Assembly (NCBI RefSeq): GCF_003148905.1
Contig: NZ_QGHC01000001.1
Location: 335,128 to 399,127, forward strand
Direction: 5' to 3'
Origin: Fulvimonas soli
Lineage (GTDB): Bacteria > Pseudomonadota > Gammaproteobacteria > Xanthomonadales > Rhodanobacteraceae
DNA: 64,000 nucleotides
The notes beneath the pieces were generated by a model, which saw only the letters and a list, made by a program, of their open reading frames with translations, made no database searches and was not told where the DNA came from. The position numbers and the translations under genes are program-made. Shown here piece after piece: positions 9,462 to 22,796 of this stretch. Position 1 is the first letter of the stretch; each line of letters begins with the position of its first letter.

Positions 9462-12224
9462 GTGAACAGACAGTCGACCCCCGTCCCGCGCGTACTCTGG
9501 CGACGCCCGCTGGCGGCGCTGATCGCCGGCGCGCTGGGGGCGGCGCCGCTGGCGGCGCCGGCGGCCGATGCGGCGGCCGCCGCCGGTCCGGCCGAGGCTT
9601 CGTTCAACAGCCGCTTCCTGATGGGCGGCACCCGGCGCGTGGACCTGTCGCGCTTCGAGCGCGGCAACCCCGTGCTGCCGGGCGTCTACCTGGTGGACGT
9701 CTACGTGAACGGCGACCGCGCGGGCAGCGGGAACGTGCAGTTCCGCGATTCCGGCGCGGCCGACGGCGCGCACCCGTGCTTCGGCCTGGAGCAACTGCAA
9801 CGCTACGGCATCGATGCGTCCCGGCTGGCCGCGACGGCCACGCAGCCGGAGGCTTGCCGCAGCATCGAGCAGTGGATTCCCGATGCGGCTGCCCGCTACG
9901 ACGGTTCGCAGCTGCGCCTGGACCTGAGCGTGCCGCAGGCGGCGATGCAGCGCAGCGCGCGCGGCTACGTGCCGCCGCAGTACTGGGACCGCGGCATCGC
10001 CGCCGGCATCCTGGGCTACGCCTTCAACGCGTTCCGCATGCGCAACGACGCCGCCGACGTGGCCGGCGACGGCCGCGTGCGCGCACCGGACGGCAGCACC
10101 GTCGCGCCGGGTGCCGCGATACCCGTGGGCAGCACCCTCGATGGCGCGGCCGTGCCGGCGGGCAGCGTGTTCGGCGCCGACGGCCGCGTGATCGGTCCGG
10201 ACGGCAGGCCGCTGGCCCCGCCGGCGCGCGGGCAACGCGTGGCCCAGGACTCGGCCTACCTCGGCCTCAACGCGGGCCTGAACGTCGGCGACTGGCAGCT
10301 GCGCCACGACTCGGCGCTGACCTGGCAGAGCGGCGGCGGGCGGCACTGGCAGGCCATCGCCACCTACGCGCAGCGCAACCTCGCCGGCATCCGCAGCCAG
10401 CTCACCGTGGGCGAGTCCAGCACCAGCGGCGAGCTCTTCGACAGCGTGTCGTTCCGCGGCGTGCGCCTGGCGACCGACGACCGCATGCTGCCCGACTCGC
10501 TGCGCGGCTACGCGCCAGTGGTGCGCGGCGTGGCGGCGGGCAACGCCAGGGTGGAGATCCGCCAGAACGGCTACCTGATCTACCAGACCACGGTGGCGCC
10601 GGGGCCGTTCGAGATCGACGACCTCTATCCGACCGGCTATGGCGGCGACCTGCAGGTGACCGTCACCGAGGCCGACGGCAGCCAGCAGCGCTTCGCCGTA
10701 CCGTACTCGTCGGTGGCGCAATTGCTGCGGCCGGGCATCGGCCGCTACGACCTCACCGCGGGCCAGGTGCGCGACGTCTACCTGCACGGCCATCCCTACC
10801 TGGTGCAGGGCAGCTACCAGCGCGGCCTCTCCAACCTGGTGACGGGCTATGGCGGCGCGGTGTTCAGCCAGGGCTACGGCGCGCTGCTGGCGGGCGCGGC
10901 GTTCAACACGCGCGCCGGCGCCTTCGCGCTGGACCTCAGCCATGCGCGCACCCGGTTCGCGGGGACGGGCGGTTCCGGCGGGCAAAGCCTCAAACTCGGC
11001 TACAGCAAGTTCCTGACCGGGACCGGCACCAATTTCTCGGTGGCGGCCTACCGCTACTCCACGTCGGGCTACCTGGGCCTGCAGGACGCGCTGCTCACCC
11101 GCGACCTGGCCCGGCGCGACCTGGGCACCGAGGCCATCCGCCGCCAGCGCAGCCGCTTCGAGCTGATCCTGAACCAGACCCTGGGCGGCGCCGGCTCGCT
11201 GTACGTCACCGGCTCGCTGGCGCGCTACTGGAACGCGCCCGGCTCGGACCTCCAGTACCAGGCCGGGTACAACAGCCACCTCGGCATCCTGAGCTACACG
11301 CTGTCCGCCTCGCGCACACGCGATGCGCTGGGCCAGCGCGAGACGCGGTACTTCCTGAGCCTCTCGCTGCCGCTGGGGCACGGCGCGCACGCGCCCTCGC
11401 TCAACGGCATGTTCGCGCACAGCGACCGCGGCTACAGCACCAGCCAGCTGGGGCTGAGCGGCAGCGCAGGCCGGGACGGCGCGTTCAGCTACGGCGCCAG
11501 CGCCAGCGACGACACCCGCGCCGGCAGCAGCGGCGCGGTGAATGCGCAGTACCGCAGCCCGTACAGCACGCTCAGCGCCTCCTACGCGCAGGGTTCGGGC
11601 TACCGGCAGGCCTCGGTGGGCGCCAACGGCGCGCTAGTGGTGCACGCCGGCGGGGTCACCTTCAGCCCGCAGCAGGGCGAGACCATGGCCCTGGTCGAGG
11701 CCAAGGGCGCCAGGGGCGCGCGGGTGACCAACTACTCCGGCGTGCGCGTGGACGGCGAAGGCTATGCCCTGGTGCCCTACCTCATCCCGTACCGCTACAA
11801 CACGGTGCAGCTCGATCCGGCGGGTACCGCCACCGACGTCCAGCTGCAGAGCACCAGCCAGCAGGCGGCGCCGTACGCGGGCGCGGTGGTGCGGGTGGTG
11901 TTCCACACCGACCGGGGCCGCGCGGCGCTGATCGTGGCGCGCGATGCCGCGGGCGGCCCGCTGCCGTTCGGCGCCGACGTGCTCGACGGGCAGGGGCGGG
12001 AAGTGGGCGTGGTCGGGCAGGCCAGCCGGTTGTTCCTGCGCGGCCTGGCCGACCGCGGCAGCCTGTTCGTGAAATGGGGCGGGCAGCCCGACCAGCAGTG
12101 CCGGATCGACTACGTGCTGCCGCCGCGCGACGGCCATGCCTACTACGACAGCCTCCACGCCACGTGCCGTCCCTCGGGCGACGCGCCCGCAACCCTTCCT
12201 TCCAGGCCGGTGAGCTCGCCATGA
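9462..12224 (+). CDS. outer membrane usher
   Basis: A 920-residue FimD/PapC-family usher that exports and assembles pilin at the outer membrane. Seen: signal peptide, N-terminal chaperone-binding domain (FNSRFLMGG ... LPGVYLVDVYVNG, about 45-180), 24-strand barrel with the plug region around VVRGVAAGNARVEIRQNGY and PFEIDDLYPTGYGGDLQVTVTEADG, and two C-terminal domains. The final Cys pair (QCRIDYVLP, HATCRP) is typical. Odd: about 45 extra residues (roughly 200-245; VRAPDGSTVAPGA ... FGADGRVIGPDGRPLAPP) sit just before the first barrel strand (YLGLNAGLNVG), rich in DG repeats. Start is GTG at 9462 with ggag 8 nt upstream. The stop overlaps the next ATG (ATGA). Confidence 0.93.
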   Translation: MNRQSTPVPRVLWRRPLAALIAGALGAAPLAAPAADAAAAAGPAEASFNSRFLMGGTRRVDLSRFERGNPVLPGVYLVDVYVNGDRAGSGNVQFRDSGAADGAHPCFGLEQLQRYGIDASRLAATATQPEACRSIEQWIPDAAARYDGSQLRLDLSVPQAAMQRSARGYVPPQYWDRGIAAGILGYAFNAFRMRNDAADVAGDGRVRAPDGSTVAPGAAIPVGSTLDGAAVPAGSVFGADGRVIGPDGRPLAPPARGQRVAQDSAYLGLNAGLNVGDWQLRHDSALTWQSGGGRHWQAIATYAQRNLAGIRSQLTVGESSTSGELFDSVSFRGVRLATDDRMLPDSLRGYAPVVRGVAAGNARVEIRQNGYLIYQTTVAPGPFEIDDLYPTGYGGDLQVTVTEADGSQQRFAVPYSSVAQLLRPGIGRYDLTAGQVRDVYLHGHPYLVQGSYQRGLSNLVTGYGGAVFSQGYGALLAGAAFNTRAGAFALDLSHARTRFAGTGGSGGQSLKLGYSKFLTGTGTNFSVAAYRYSTSGYLGLQDALLTRDLARRDLGTEAIRRQRSRFELILNQTLGGAGSLYVTGSLARYWNAPGSDLQYQAGYNSHLGILSYTLSASRTRDALGQRETRYFLSLSLPLGHGAHAPSLNGMFAHSDRGYSTSQLGLSGSAGRDGAFSYGASASDDTRAGSSGAVNAQYRSPYSTLSASYAQGSGYRQASVGANGALVVHAGGVTFSPQQGETMALVEAKGARGARVTNYSGVRVDGEGYALVPYLIPYRYNTVQLDPAGTATDVQLQSTSQQAAPYAGAVVRVVFHTDRGRAALIVARDAAGGPLPFGADVLDGQGREVGVVGQASRLFLRGLADRGSLFVKWGGQPDQQCRIDYVLPPRDGHAYYDSLHATCRPSGDAPATLPSRPVSSP

Positions 12225-13219
12225 TCCCCAGACCGCCGCGCACCGCCCCGCTCCCGTGGCTGGCGGCCCTGCTCCTGCTGCTGGCGACGCCCGCGGCATG
12301 GGCCGGCTGCACCATGAACCCCACCTGGCGCGACCCGCACGTGGACATGAACCTCGGGCGCGTGGTCATCCCCAGCGACCTGCCGGTGGGCGCCACCATC
12401 ACCACCTGGCAGACCCAGATCAGCCAGCCCGGCACGGCCATGAGCTGCGACAGGCAGGGCGGTGCCACCGTGTACGCCGACGTGGTGCAGGGGCAGCCGG
12501 TGCCGGGCTACGGCAAGGTGTACACCACCGGCGTGGCCGGCGTCGGCATACGCATGTCGCGCAGGACCGCGAATGCCTCGACCTCGATGGTGTATCCGGC
12601 CACCTTCTCCGCCCAGGCGAACACCAACTACACCCTGGACGCCAGCACCTTCGTCGTCGAGCTGATCAAGACCGCGCCCACCACCGGCAGCGGGCCGCTG
12701 GTGGCCGGCCAGTACTCGAGCTACCACCTCAACTCGGACCCCGCGCATCCGCTGCTGACCACCTGGGTGGAAGGCGAGGGCATCACCATCGTCTCGCCCT
12801 CGTGCTCGGTCGACGCCGGCTCCAGGAACATCGCGGTGAACTTCGGGGCCGTGCCGCAGGCGCAGTTCCGCGGCGTCGGCACCACCGCGGCGGAACGCGA
12901 CTTCACCATCGGCCTGCGGTGCCAGCAGAGCCCGGGCAGCGTGTACGTGCGGCTGGACGCCACGCCCGACCCGTCCAACAGCCCGGGCGTGCTGCAGATC
13001 GCCCAGGGCAGCCAGGCGGCCCAAGGCGTCGGTATCCAATTGCTCGACGCCCGCGACGGCCAGCCGGTGCGCTACGGCGGCGACATCGGCGCGGGCAGCA
13101 GCCCGGCCGGCCCCAGCCTGCTGCAGGTGCCATTCAAGGCCCGCTACTACCAGACCGGCGGCACGCTCGTCCCCGGCGCCGCCAACGGCATCGCCACGTT
13201 CACCATCGACTACCAGTAG
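12221..13219 (+). CDS. two-domain fimbrial tip protein/adhesin
   Basis: A 332-residue exported protein, translationally coupled to the usher by an ATGA overlap. A signal peptide (about 1-28) ends WAG|CTMNPTW. The N-terminal half (about 29-185) carries cysteines and no recognisable enzyme motif; the C-terminal half (about 190-332) is a pilin domain with its own cysteine pair (SPSCSVDAG and GLRCQQS) and a C-terminal ATFTIDYQ donor-strand motif. Two-domain subunits of this layout, FimH-like, sit at pilus tips with the first domain as receptor binder. The ligand cannot be told from sequence. Only 9 nt separate its stop from the stop of the convergent peptidase gene. Confidence 0.82.
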   Translation: MIPRPPRTAPLPWLAALLLLLATPAAWAGCTMNPTWRDPHVDMNLGRVVIPSDLPVGATITTWQTQISQPGTAMSCDRQGGATVYADVVQGQPVPGYGKVYTTGVAGVGIRMSRRTANASTSMVYPATFSAQANTNYTLDASTFVVELIKTAPTTGSGPLVAGQYSSYHLNSDPAHPLLTTWVEGEGITIVSPSCSVDAGSRNIAVNFGAVPQAQFRGVGTTAAERDFTIGLRCQQSPGSVYVRLDATPDPSNSPGVLQIAQGSQAAQGVGIQLLDARDGQPVRYGGDIGAGSSPAGPSLLQVPFKARYYQTGGTLVPGAANGIATFTIDYQ

Positions 13220-13228
13220 CCGCGGCGT

Positions 13229-15046
13229 TCAGCCGCCCAGCGGCGCGCAGTGCCGCTCCAGCCAGCTGAGGTCGGCGTCCTCCAGCAGCGGCGCCAGCGC
13301 GGCGCGCACGGTGGCATGGTAGTCGTCCAGCCAGGCGCGTTCCTCGGGGCTGAGCAGGCCGGGTTCCAGCGCGCGGCGGTCGAACGGGCACAGGGTCAGG
13401 GTCTCGAACGCGCAGAAGTCGCCGAACTCGGTGTGCTCGGCCTCGACCACCACGGCCAGGTTCTCGTGGCGGATGCCGTGGCGGCCGGGCTTGTACAGGC
13501 CCGGCTCGATCGAGGTGATCATGCCCGGCTCCAGCGGCACCAGCGCGCCGCCGGGCACCGGCGGGCGGATCGACTGCGGGCCCTCGTGCACGTTGAGGAA
13601 GTAGCCCACGCCATGGCCGGTGCCGTGGCCGTAGTCCATGCCGCCGGCCCACAGCGGCGCGCGCGCCAGCGCGTCCAGCTGCGGGCCGCTGGCGCCCTTC
13701 GGGAAGCGCGCGCGGCTCAGCGCGATCAGACCCTTCATCACCAGCGTGGCGTCGCGGCGCTGCTCGGCGGTGGTCTCGCCCAGCGCCAGCACGCGGGTGA
13801 CGTCGGTGGTGCCGCCCAGGTACTGGCCGCCGGAATCGACCAGCAGCAGCCCCTTGCGCGCCAGCGCGCCGTGCGACCCGGGCGTGGCGCGGTAGTGCGG
13901 CAGCGCGCCGTTGGCCTGGTAGCCGGCGATGGTGGCGAAGCTCTCGCCGACGAAGCCGGGCTGCGCGGCGCGCTCCTCGCGCAGCAGCGCGTCCACGTCC
14001 AGTTCGGTCTGCGCCATGCCGGCGGCGAGGCGGTCCTCCAGCCGGCGGAAGGCGCGCACCAGCGCGGCGCCGTCGCGGCGCATGGTCTCGCGGACGTGGT
14101 CCAGCTCGGCGGGGCTCTTGCGCGCCTTGGCCAGGGTGCTGGGGTTGGCCGCCTCGATGCGCCGCACCGCCGCCGGCAGCGCGTCGGCCACCGCGCAGAC
14201 CACGCGGGCGGGATCGAGCAGCAGCGCGTCGCCGGCGCCGAGCTCGGCCAGCGCGTCGACCACGGTGGCGTAGTCGGCCAGGCGCACGCCGTCGGCGGCC
14301 AGCGCGGCGACGAGGGCGTCGTCGAACTTGCCGCGGTCGGCGAACAGCGTGGCCGGGCCCCCGGCCTGCACCAGCAGGTGGGCGAGGAACACCGGGTTGC
14401 ATTCCACGTCGCTGCCGCGCAGGTTGGTCAGCCAGGCGACGTCGTCCAGGCTGGACACCAGGTGGTGGGTGGCGCCGTGCTTGCGCAGGCTGGCGCGCAG
14501 GCGTTCCAGCTTCTCGGCGCGCGGGACGCAGGCGTAGGCCGGCGGGTGCTCGACCACCGGCGCCTTCGGCAGGGCGGGGCGGTCCGGCCAGACCTCGGCG
14601 GGCAGGTCCAGGTCGGTGCGCAGCGCGGCGCCGGCTTCGCCCAGCAGGCGCTCGATCTGCCGCCGCGCCGCCAGCGACAGGCTGTCGCCGGCCACCGCCG
14701 CCGTCTCGCCTTCGCGCAGGTGCTGCTGCAGCCAGGCCAGGTGCTCGGGCGCATGGGCCACCTTCTGCCTCATCAGGGCGATGCCGCTGCCGGCCAGCTC
14801 GCGCTCGGCCTGGGCGAAGTAGCGCGAGTCGGTCCACAGCCCGGCCTCGTCCGCGGTGACCAGCAGCGTGCCGGCCGAGCCGGTGAAGCCGGACAGCCAC
14901 TCGCGCGCCGCCCAGCGGGCGGGCAGGTACTCGGACAGGTGCGGGTCGGCGGTGGGCACGAGGCAGGCGGCGACGCCGTGGCGGCGCATGGCCTGGCGCA
15001 GGGCGGCGAGGCGGGCGGGGACGGAGGGGGCGGCGAGGGCGTTCAT
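13229..15046 (-). CDS. Xaa-Pro aminopeptidase, M24B family
   Basis: A 605-residue cytosolic metallopeptidase of the long aminopeptidase P type (XPNPEP1-like, three domains), which removes N-terminal residues preceding proline. Two creatinase-like N-terminal domains (about 1-310) precede the pita-bread catalytic domain. Visible metal ligands: two Asp in LLVDSGGQYLGGTTDVTR, His in GTGHGVGYFLNVHEGP, Glu in SIEPGLYKPG and Glu in CAFETLTLCPF; the RHEN arginine is also present. The length fits the 600-residue bacterial/eukaryotic long form rather than E. coli PepP (about 440). Single gene, convergent with the pilus operon and divergent from pyrG. Confidence 0.93.
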   Translation of the reverse strand: MNALAAPSVPARLAALRQAMRRHGVAACLVPTADPHLSEYLPARWAAREWLSGFTGSAGTLLVTADEAGLWTDSRYFAQAERELAGSGIALMRQKVAHAPEHLAWLQQHLREGETAAVAGDSLSLAARRQIERLLGEAGAALRTDLDLPAEVWPDRPALPKAPVVEHPPAYACVPRAEKLERLRASLRKHGATHHLVSSLDDVAWLTNLRGSDVECNPVFLAHLLVQAGGPATLFADRGKFDDALVAALAADGVRLADYATVVDALAELGAGDALLLDPARVVCAVADALPAAVRRIEAANPSTLAKARKSPAELDHVRETMRRDGAALVRAFRRLEDRLAAGMAQTELDVDALLREERAAQPGFVGESFATIAGYQANGALPHYRATPGSHGALARKGLLLVDSGGQYLGGTTDVTRVLALGETTAEQRRDATLVMKGLIALSRARFPKGASGPQLDALARAPLWAGGMDYGHGTGHGVGYFLNVHEGPQSIRPPVPGGALVPLEPGMITSIEPGLYKPGRHGIRHENLAVVVEAEHTEFGDFCAFETLTLCPFDRRALEPGLLSPEERAWLDDYHATVRAALAPLLEDADLSWLERHCAPLGG

Positions 15047-15083
15047 GGAGCGATGCTAGCAGTCGGGGGAGGAGCGAGGGGTT

Positions 15084-15193
15084 GAGTAGCGAGGGCGCGC
15101 GCATGCAGGCGTGAGGAACCGTGCAGGCCGCGCGCAGAGCGCGAGCCCCCGTCCCCCCAGGCGCGGCGCGCGGTCTTCGCGCCCTCGCTACTC
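15084..15193. repeat. 16-bp perfect inverted repeat upstream of pyrG
   Basis: Arms GAGTAGCGAGGGCGCG (15084-15099) and its exact complement (15178-15193), 78 nt apart. The intervening DNA is itself GC-rich with partial self-complementarity. It lies in the 231-nt gap between the divergent peptidase and pyrG genes, upstream of a -10-like TAAAAT at 15246. Could be a dispersed repeat or a long stem in the leader. Confidence 0.6.
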
Positions 15194-15205
15194 GCCCCTG
15201 CTTAA

Positions 15206-16951
<1,746 letters not shown>

Positions 16952-17111
16952 CGCGGCCGCGCCGCGCCCGCGCCGCCGCCGTCACCGCGCCAGCGGGAGT
17001 CCGCTTCCGGCGGCCGGCCGGAGGCGCCATGGATGCCCGCCCGCGCGGGAATGAAGGTCGGAAAGACGGCGGCCGCGTTGCGGCACGCCACGCATCGAAC
17101 GAGGAGTGCCC

Positions 17112-19329
<2,218 letters not shown>

Positions 19330-19344
19330 CGCCCGCGCCGCCGC

Positions 19345-19665
19345 ATGCTGCGCTGGGTCGCGCTGATCCTGCTGGCTCTGCTGGTCGGTCTGCAGTTCAA
19401 GCTGTGGACCGGCAGCGGCGGCATGCGCGAGGTGGACGCGCTGCGCGCGGCGGTGAAGAAGCAGTCCGACGAGAACGACCGCCTGCGCCAGCGCAACCAG
19501 GCGCTGGCCGCCGACGTGGAGGACCTCAAGCACGGCGAGCAGGCGGTGGAGGCGCGCGCGCGTTCGGAGCTGGGCCTGATCAAGCCGGGCGAGACCTTCT
19601 ACCAGGTGGTCGAGCGCCCGGCCGCCGCGGCCAGCGCGCCGCCGCCCGCCGACGGCGGCCACTGA
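19345..19665 (+). CDS. ftsB: cell division protein FtsB
   Basis: A 106-residue bitopic divisome protein. One membrane segment (about residues 3-20), then a coiled coil (about 28-70) with the heptads VDALRAAVKKQSDENDRLRQRNQALAADVEDL broken here for length by its continuing acidic region, then ARSELGLIKPGETFYQVVE, the conserved segment contacting FtsL/FtsQ. The ALKHGEQAVEARAR stretch matches the family. The tail is alanine/proline rich. Sits between eno and ispD with 1 nt to ispD, the usual location. Confidence 0.95.
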   Translation: MLRWVALILLALLVGLQFKLWTGSGGMREVDALRAAVKKQSDENDRLRQRNQALAADVEDLKHGEQAVEARARSELGLIKPGETFYQVVERPAAAASAPPPADGGH

Positions 19666-19666
19666 C

Positions 19667-20371
19667 ATGGCCGGCTTCTGGTGCGTGGTGCCCGCGGCGG
19701 GGCGCGGCATGCGGGTGGGCGGCGACCGGCCCAAGCAGTACCTGCCGCTGGCCGGCCGGCCGCTGATCGAGCACACGCTGGAGCGGCTGGCCGCGCACTC
19801 GCGCGTCGCCGGCCTGCTGGTGGTGCTGGCGGCGGACGACCCGCTGTGGCCCGGCCATGTGCAGCTCCGCGGCAAGCCGGTGCGCACCGTGGCCGGCGGC
19901 GCCGAGCGCAGCGACTCGGTGCTGGCCGGGCTGGACGCCCTGCCGGCGGAGGTCGCCGCCGGCGACTTCGTGCTGGTCCACGACGCCGCGCGGCCCTGCG
20001 TGCGCCACGCCGACATCGACCGCCTGCTCGACCTGGCCGGCGCCGCGGACGGTGGCCTGCTCGGCGCGCCGCTGCGCGACACGCTCAAGCGCGCCGACGC
20101 GCGGGGCCGCAGCGTGGCCACCGAGCCGCGCGAGGCGCGCTGGCGCGCCTTCACGCCGCAGATGTTCCGCCGCGGCCCGCTCGCCGCGGCCCTGCGCGAG
20201 GCGGCGCGGCGCGGCCTCGCGCCCAGCGACGAGGCGATGGCGATGGAGCTGGCGGGCCACGCGCCGCTGCTGGTGGAAGGCGCCGAGGACAACCTCAAGG
20301 TGACCACCGCGGCCGACTTCGCGCTGGCCGAGTTCCTGCTGGCGAAGACCGCGGGAGGCGCCCATGGCTAG
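19667..20371 (+). CDS. ispD: 2-C-methyl-D-erythritol 4-phosphate cytidylyltransferase
   Basis: A 234-residue enzyme of the MEP isoprenoid pathway, transferring CMP from CTP to MEP. The nucleotide-binding start WCVVPAAGRGMRVGGDRPKQY holds the glycine-rich loop and the conserved Lys. Further family motifs are GGAERSDSVLAGL, VHDAARPCVRHADID, and TPQMFRRGPL before TDE-type AMAMELAG, ending EDNLKVTTAADFALAE. The stop is 144 nt before ispF, further apart than in most relatives. Confidence 0.96.
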   Translation: MAGFWCVVPAAGRGMRVGGDRPKQYLPLAGRPLIEHTLERLAAHSRVAGLLVVLAADDPLWPGHVQLRGKPVRTVAGGAERSDSVLAGLDALPAEVAAGDFVLVHDAARPCVRHADIDRLLDLAGAADGGLLGAPLRDTLKRADARGRSVATEPREARWRAFTPQMFRRGPLAAALREAARRGLAPSDEAMAMELAGHAPLLVEGAEDNLKVTTAADFALAEFLLAKTAGGAHG

Positions 20372-20515
20372 CCGCCGCGCCGCGGGACGGGCCCTGCCGC
20401 CGGCGCGGCGGCGTCATCGTCCCGCCACGTATCGGCATACACTGCTTGCCGCTTTTCCGTTCCGCGGGCGGACCGCCCGCGACCTTCCCGGCCTGCCACC
20501 CACGGGCACATCCTG

Positions 20516-20989
20516 ATGCGCATCGGCAACGGCTTCGACGTGCATGCCTTCGGCGAGGGCGACCACGTGACCCTGGGCGGCGTGAGGGTGCCGCATCACC
20601 ACGGCGTGCTGGCGCACTCGGACGGCGACGTGGTGATCCACGCGCTGTGCGACGCCATCTTCGGCGCGCTGGCGCTGGGCGACATCGGCACGCACTTCCC
20701 GCCCTCCGACGAGCGCTGGCGCGGCGCCGACAGCCGCCGTTTCCTGCGTCACGCCGCGGCGCTGATGCGCGAGCGGGGCTACCGGCTCGGCAACGCCGAC
20801 GTCACGGTGATCTGCGAGGCGCCCAAGGTCGGCCCCCACGCGCAGGCGATGCGCGAGAACCTGGCCGCCGACCTGGAATGCGGCATCGACCGCATCAGCG
20901 TGAAGGCCACCACCACCGAGAAGCTCGGCTTCGCCGGCCGCCGCGAGGGCATCGCCGCGCAGGCCAGCGTGCTGCTGGAGCGCGCATGA
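20516..20989 (+). CDS. ispF: 2-C-methyl-D-erythritol 2,4-cyclodiphosphate synthase
   Basis: A 157-residue IspF, forming the cyclodiphosphate of the MEP pathway as a trimer. Zinc ligands lie in [10 protein letters not shown] (Asp, His) and [14 protein letters not shown] (His); [10 protein letters not shown] is the conserved substrate loop and [22 protein letters not shown] closes the fold. The TGA stop overlaps the mgtE ATG (ATGA). The gap to ispD contains a short CGCGGGCGG/CCGCCCGCG hairpin about 45 nt before the start. Confidence 0.97.
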   Translation: MRIGNGFDVHAFGEGDHVTLGGVRVPHHHGVLAHSDGDVVIHALCDAIFGALALGDIGTHFPPSDERWRGADSRRFLRHAAALMRERGYRLGNADVTVICEAPKVGPHAQAMRENLAADLECGIDRISVKATTTEKLGFAGRREGIAAQASVLLERA

Positions 20990-22425
20990 GCGAGCCGGAG
21001 GCGCGCGGCCCGCACCGCCTGCACGAGCAGCTGGAGGCGGTGGTGGAGCTGCTGCGCCGGCAGAAGCTGGTCGAGCAGGTCGCGCACGGCCAGCACGGCG
21101 CGCACCAGGACCTGGTCGACGCGCTGGTGCACCGGCAGAACCAGGCCGAGCTGCAGCGCCACCTGGACGCGCTGCATCCGGCCGACATCGCCCGCCTGCT
21201 GGAGGCGCTGCCGCTGGACGACCGCCTGGCGGTCTGGCAGCTGGTGAAGGCCGACCGCGACGGCGAGATCCTGCTGGAGGTCTCCGACGCGGTGCGCGAG
21301 TCGCTGATCGCGGACATGGACGACCGCGAGATCCTCGCCGCCGCCGGCTCGCTGGACGCCGACGAGCTGGCCGACCTGGTCGAGGACCTGCCGACCGAGG
21401 TGCTGCCCGAGCTGATGGCCAGCCTCGACGCGCAGCAGCGCGAGCGGGTGCAGTCGGCGCTGTCCTACGAGGACGACCAGGTCGGCGCGCTGATGGACTT
21501 CGAGATGGTGACCATCCGCGAGGACGTCAGCCTGGAGACCGTGCTGCGCTACCTGCGCCGCTTCGACGAGCTGCCCGAGCAGACCGACAAGCTGTTCGTG
21601 GTCAACCACGAGAACCTGCTCACCGGCGTGCTGCCGCTGCACTGGCTGCTGGTCAACCCGCCGGAGAAGATGGTCAGCGAGGTGATGGCGCCCGACGTCA
21701 ACACCTTCCACCCGGACGACAAGGCCGCCGAGGTGGCGCAGGCGTTCGAGCGCTACGACCTGGTCACCGCGCCGGTGGTGGACGCCAGCGGGCACCTGAT
21801 CGGCCGCATCACCGTCGACGCCATGCTCGACGTGATCCGCGAGAAGGGCGAGAGCGAGGCGCTGAGCCGCGGCGGCCTGCGCGAGGAGGAGGACATCTTC
21901 GCCTCGGTGTGGGCCTCGGTGCGCAACCGCTGGTCGTGGCTGGCGATCAACCTGGTCACCGCCTTCGTCGCCTCGCGCGTGATCGGCCTGTTCGAGGGCT
22001 CGATCCAGAAGCTGGTGGCGCTGGCCACGCTGATGCCCATCGTCGCCGGCATCGGCGGCAACTCGGGCAACCAGACCATCACCATGATCGTGCGCGCGCT
22101 GGCGCTGGGGCAGATCGCGCCGGACAGCGCCAGGCGGCTGTGGCGCAAGGAGCTGGCGGTGGCGCTGCTCAACGGCCTGATCTGGGGCGGCGTGATCGGC
22201 GCGGTCGCCTGGATGCTGTACGGCCACCTGGCGCTGGGCCTGGTGATGACCGCGGCGATGACGCTCAACCTGCTGCTGGCCGCCTTCGCCGGCGTCGGCA
22301 TCCCGATGCTGATGATGAGGTTCGGCCGCGACCCGGCGCTGGGCTCCAGCGTGATGATCACCGCGATGACCGACAGCGGCGGCTTCTTCATCTTCCTGGG
22401 GCTGGCCACGCTGTTCCTGATGTGA
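20986..22425 (+). CDS. mgtE: magnesium transporter MgtE
   Basis: A 479-residue Mg2+ channel. The cytosolic N-domain (about 35-160, alpha-superhelical: [21 protein letters not shown]) precedes two CBS domains (about 165-285; [38 protein letters not shown]), a plug helix, and five membrane helices (about 318-479) with the selectivity region [13 protein letters not shown]. The CBS/N domains close the pore at high Mg2+. The coding region overlaps the ispF stop by 4 nt, so it is probably co-transcribed. Confidence 0.95.
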   Translation: MSEPEARGPHRLHEQLEAVVELLRRQKLVEQVAHGQHGAHQDLVDALVHRQNQAELQRHLDALHPADIARLLEALPLDDRLAVWQLVKADRDGEILLEVSDAVRESLIADMDDREILAAAGSLDADELADLVEDLPTEVLPELMASLDAQQRERVQSALSYEDDQVGALMDFEMVTIREDVSLETVLRYLRRFDELPEQTDKLFVVNHENLLTGVLPLHWLLVNPPEKMVSEVMAPDVNTFHPDDKAAEVAQAFERYDLVTAPVVDASGHLIGRITVDAMLDVIREKGESEALSRGGLREEEDIFASVWASVRNRWSWLAINLVTAFVASRVIGLFEGSIQKLVALATLMPIVAGIGGNSGNQTITMIVRALALGQIAPDSARRLWRKELAVALLNGLIWGGVIGAVAWMLYGHLALGLVMTAAMTLNLLLAAFAGVGIPMLMMRFGRDPALGSSVMITAMTDSGGFFIFLGLATLFLM

Positions 22426-22796
22426 AGGGCGTTTCGGCGGCCCTGCGCCCGGTGCGCGGGCGCGTGGTGAGCGCCTGCGTCGCGGCGATGCGGACCGTCG
22501 GCTTGCCATGGCCGCCATGTTCGCTGGAACGGGCATCCGTGCCATGCTTCGCTTTTCGCCGTCATTCCGGCGCAGGCCGGAATCCAGCAGCGATGTCGCC
22601 TGTCCGGGCCGTGTCGTCACTGGATTCCGGCCTGCGCCGGAATGACGCCATTTGAGGATGAGGCGCGCCGCCCGGACCCCGCGCCGCGGCCGCACGGCAT
22701 CGCGTGCGAAACGGCCCTGGGCTGCGCCTCCCCGAAGCCATGCTTGATGCGTCCCGGACGGCGATGCGCCCGTGCGGGCACGATGAGCGAGACCGG
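22426..22796. other. 371-nt intergenic region, mgtE to truD
   Basis: No gene seen. It holds the 28-bp inverted repeat at 22560-22647 and GC-rich sequence before the truD start. An upstream in-frame ATG at 22704 would add 31 residues of non-family sequence to TruD and is not favoured. Confidence 0.6.
22560..22647. repeat. REP-like 28-bp perfect inverted repeat
   Basis: Arm 22560-22587 (begins CGTCATTCCGGCG, ends GGAATCCAG) is the exact reverse complement of 22620-22647, with a 32-nt loop. Each arm also contains an internal CCGGCGCAGGCCGG near-palindrome. The CGTCATTCC...GGAATCCAG type is a dispersed repeat familiar from many proteobacterial genomes; a relative lies at 50430-50534. Could terminate or stabilise mgtE mRNA. 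Confidence 0.85.

Noticed and set aside
22704-22796. N-terminal extension of TruD from an upstream ATG
   Set aside because: The extra residues have no family similarity, and the start at 22797 gives the normal length.
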